From: Asterochloris sp. CNOR1
Taxonomy: Eukaryota > Chlorophyta > Trebouxiophyceae > Trebouxiales > Trebouxiaceae
Assembly (NCBI GenBank): GCA_963969365.1
Contig: OZ017750.1
Span: forward strand, 1,054,001-1,118,000
Direction: 5' to 3'
DNA: 64,000 nucleotides
Position 1 is the stretch's first letter. Each line of letters starts with the position of its first letter. The notes under the pieces were generated by a model. The model saw only the letters and a program-made list of their open reading frames with translations, had not been told where the DNA came from and did not search any database. Both the position numbers and the translations under genes were made by a program. Shown here in pieces: positions 62,708-64,000 of this stretch.

Positions 62708-63151
62708 GCCTAGCGCCCCACGCCCCTCCTTCTGCCCGTCAGATTCAGTTCCGCACCGCTTCAGTCCAGACATACTCTTACAAACCCCCTTTCAGCTAGC
62801 CAGCATGCACGTCCATGGGAGCAGAGTCACGCTCGCTGCTTTCAAGCACCGGCCAGGAAACAACAAATTCATGTAGTGATGGACGACAGAGCTCCCCCGT
62901 CCAGCTGGCCGGGTTCGTCCTGTAGGCAACTCTGTAGCTAATGCCTATGCCTTCCACTTTGTACGACAATTCTAAGAGTGCATGCTGTCTGCATGGACCT
63001 GCTATCTCATGAGGTGTCACAATTTTTGACCCAGGCTCAAATGACTAGTTGGACCTGTTTTCCGTCAGTGTTTGTAAGGTGACCTTCAAGGTGCTGTTCT
63101 GACAGCACAGCTGCCGCTACAGCAATGTCCATGTCCAAGCAGACAACGCCT
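62708..63151. other. Convergent 3' spacer
   Basis: This 444-bp stretch between two convergent stop codons holds both 3' UTRs. A TGTAA on the plus strand lies at 63073-63077, a possible distal signal for PSR1. No other feature is seen. Confidence 0.45.
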
Positions 63152-63955
63152 TTACTTGTGTTTCAACTTGGCTTTGTTAGCCTGCTCCGCAAACTCTGCC
63201 ACCTGCTCGAGGTTTGGCCAGTCGCCCTTGCACCCAAATTTCATGTAGGTGCCTTTCTTTCCACACAAGTACGGCTCCTTGGTTAACAGCTTGCCCAGTG
63301 CATCCTGCACCTGCTCCAGGATAGAGGCTGCAAGCTGTTCAGAGGAGATGGAGCCTGTGCTTCGCGTCACTTGGATATGCAGCTCTGCCTGCTCATAGGC
63401 TTCTCTCTGAGGTGCATCTTCCTGCGTCTGTGCCGCTTCATCTGCAGCAGGGCGCATGCAGGTGGGACAGTGAGCCAACTGGTGCTGGTTCCTGAAGACA
63501 AAGCATAGCCTGGATTGGCACTGGCGGATAGGCAGGCGGCAACAAAAGCCTGCAGACTAGATAGGACTTGAGACTGAAGCTAACTGATCGACAACCTTAC
63601 AGGCAAAACAGCCCAGCACAAGATGCACTCTTTTGAGCTTGTGAAGGGCAGGCTGCTGGCTTTAGGGCCTCAGCTGTCTTGCTCTCACCAGTCCAGACGG
63701 TGAGCTGCCCAAAGAGGTATTGCATACAATCTGCGGCATGGCAACAGGAGTGCTGCGTTGCACAGGCAATGCTCACCAATCCAGATGGTCAGCTGCCCAA
63801 ACAGGTATCTCCATGCGTTGCCACGGGCAGCGGCGCCTCCCCCTCCCCCGCAGGTGCCGATGCAGGCACGGACCTGGGTAGACAGCTTCTCCAGGACCAG
63901 CACTTCAGCTGCACCCAGGGCTGCCAGCCCTTCTGAAGCCACCAGGCCGTCTATG
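63152..63955 (-). CDS. Unrecognised conserved-looking protein, C-terminal part (5' end outside window)
   Basis: I do not recognise the family. Two exons on the minus strand, 63955-63777 and 63441-63152, join in phase and end the gene; the acceptor at 63955 shows that more exons lie beyond the window edge. The first encodes 'IDGLVASEGLAALGAAEVLV', 'LEKLSTQVRACIGTC', a Gly/Ala run and 'NAWRYLFGQLTIW'. The second starts with an acidic linker and continues with 'ELHIQVTRSTGSISSEQLAA', 'LEQVQDALGKLLTKEPYLCG' and 'GCKGDWPNLEQVAEFAEQAN'. The helical, leucine-rich pattern and non-repetitive composition look like a genuine conserved domain. The Lys-rich end 'KAKLKHK' carries no obvious targeting motif. 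Confidence 0.75.
63681..63822 (-). repeat. Junction echo of the last gene's exon end (5' splice site)
   Basis: The exon end and donor at 63771-63822 (minus strand GGGCAGCTGACCATCTGGATTG then GTGAG) are copied 90 bp into the intron at 63681-63740 as GGGCAGCTCACCGTCTGGACTG then GTGAG. The copy preserves an equally good donor and a readable frame (LFGQLTVWTG). Confidence 0.8.
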
Positions 63956-64000
63956 CTGCAGGGCACAGCCAGGTGCGGGGCCAGGCAGGGAGCAGCATAC

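Overview
The window is nuclear DNA of a eukaryotic green alga. Every gene is split into many short exons with GT-AG introns, acceptors are very often CTGCAG, the sequence is GC-rich, and candidate 3' ends carry the chlorophyte polyadenylation motif TGTAA. The gene set is Viridiplantae-specific: a FLU-type regulator of chlorophyll synthesis, a PSR1/PHR1-type MYB-CC phosphate regulator, a PPR-SMR protein and a plant-type tandem D-Ala-D-Ala ligase. A trebouxiophyte is my best guess, but the sequence alone does not prove the class. I built the gene models by hand by matching splice phases; for most genes the frame closes exactly across every junction.

Layout. 271-1665 (+): 3' end of a mitochondrial i-AAA FtsH protease. 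1995-4008 (-): intron-containing CapA/PgsA-type phosphoesterase. 4511-9860 (+): PPR-SMR protein with nine PPR motifs. 10244-14209 (+): two-box cyclin. 15142-19203 (+): FLU. 19804-23472 (+): unrecognised, largely disordered protein. 24882-25796 (+): small orphan. 26168-33964 (+): extended-synaptotagmin/tricalbin-like SMP-C2 protein in 17 exons. 34234-54956 (-): one 20.7-kb gene of 33 exons encoding about 2,217 aa, with SAP-like repeats fused to a tandem D-Ala-D-Ala-ligase-like protein whose first unit is split by a roughly 500-aa acidic insertion. 55394-57832 (+): amidase-signature enzyme. 57974-62707 (+): PSR1/PHR1 MYB-CC factor. 63152-63955 (-): 3' end of an unrecognised gene running off the window.

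Two things stand out. First, the giant SAP/Ddl fusion, with all 32 junctions phase-compatible: a nucleic-acid-binding-like N-terminus joined to a plastid peptidoglycan-type enzyme fold whose substrate-loop signatures look eroded in both halves. Second, a genome habit I call junction echoes: introns across the window hold decayed tandem copies of the adjacent exon edge plus its splice site, sometimes as arrays of four to eight copies with a 65-130 bp period. They make many cryptic splice sites and suggest that introns here grow by local duplication across splice junctions.

Functionally the genes are a normal nuclear mixture rather than a cluster. Several products are predicted organellar (FtsH, PPR-SMR, FLU, probably the Ddl fusion). 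Neighbours are arranged divergently (CapA/PPR-SMR, Ddl/amidase), convergently (FtsH/CapA, E-Syt/Ddl, PSR1/last gene) or in tandem.
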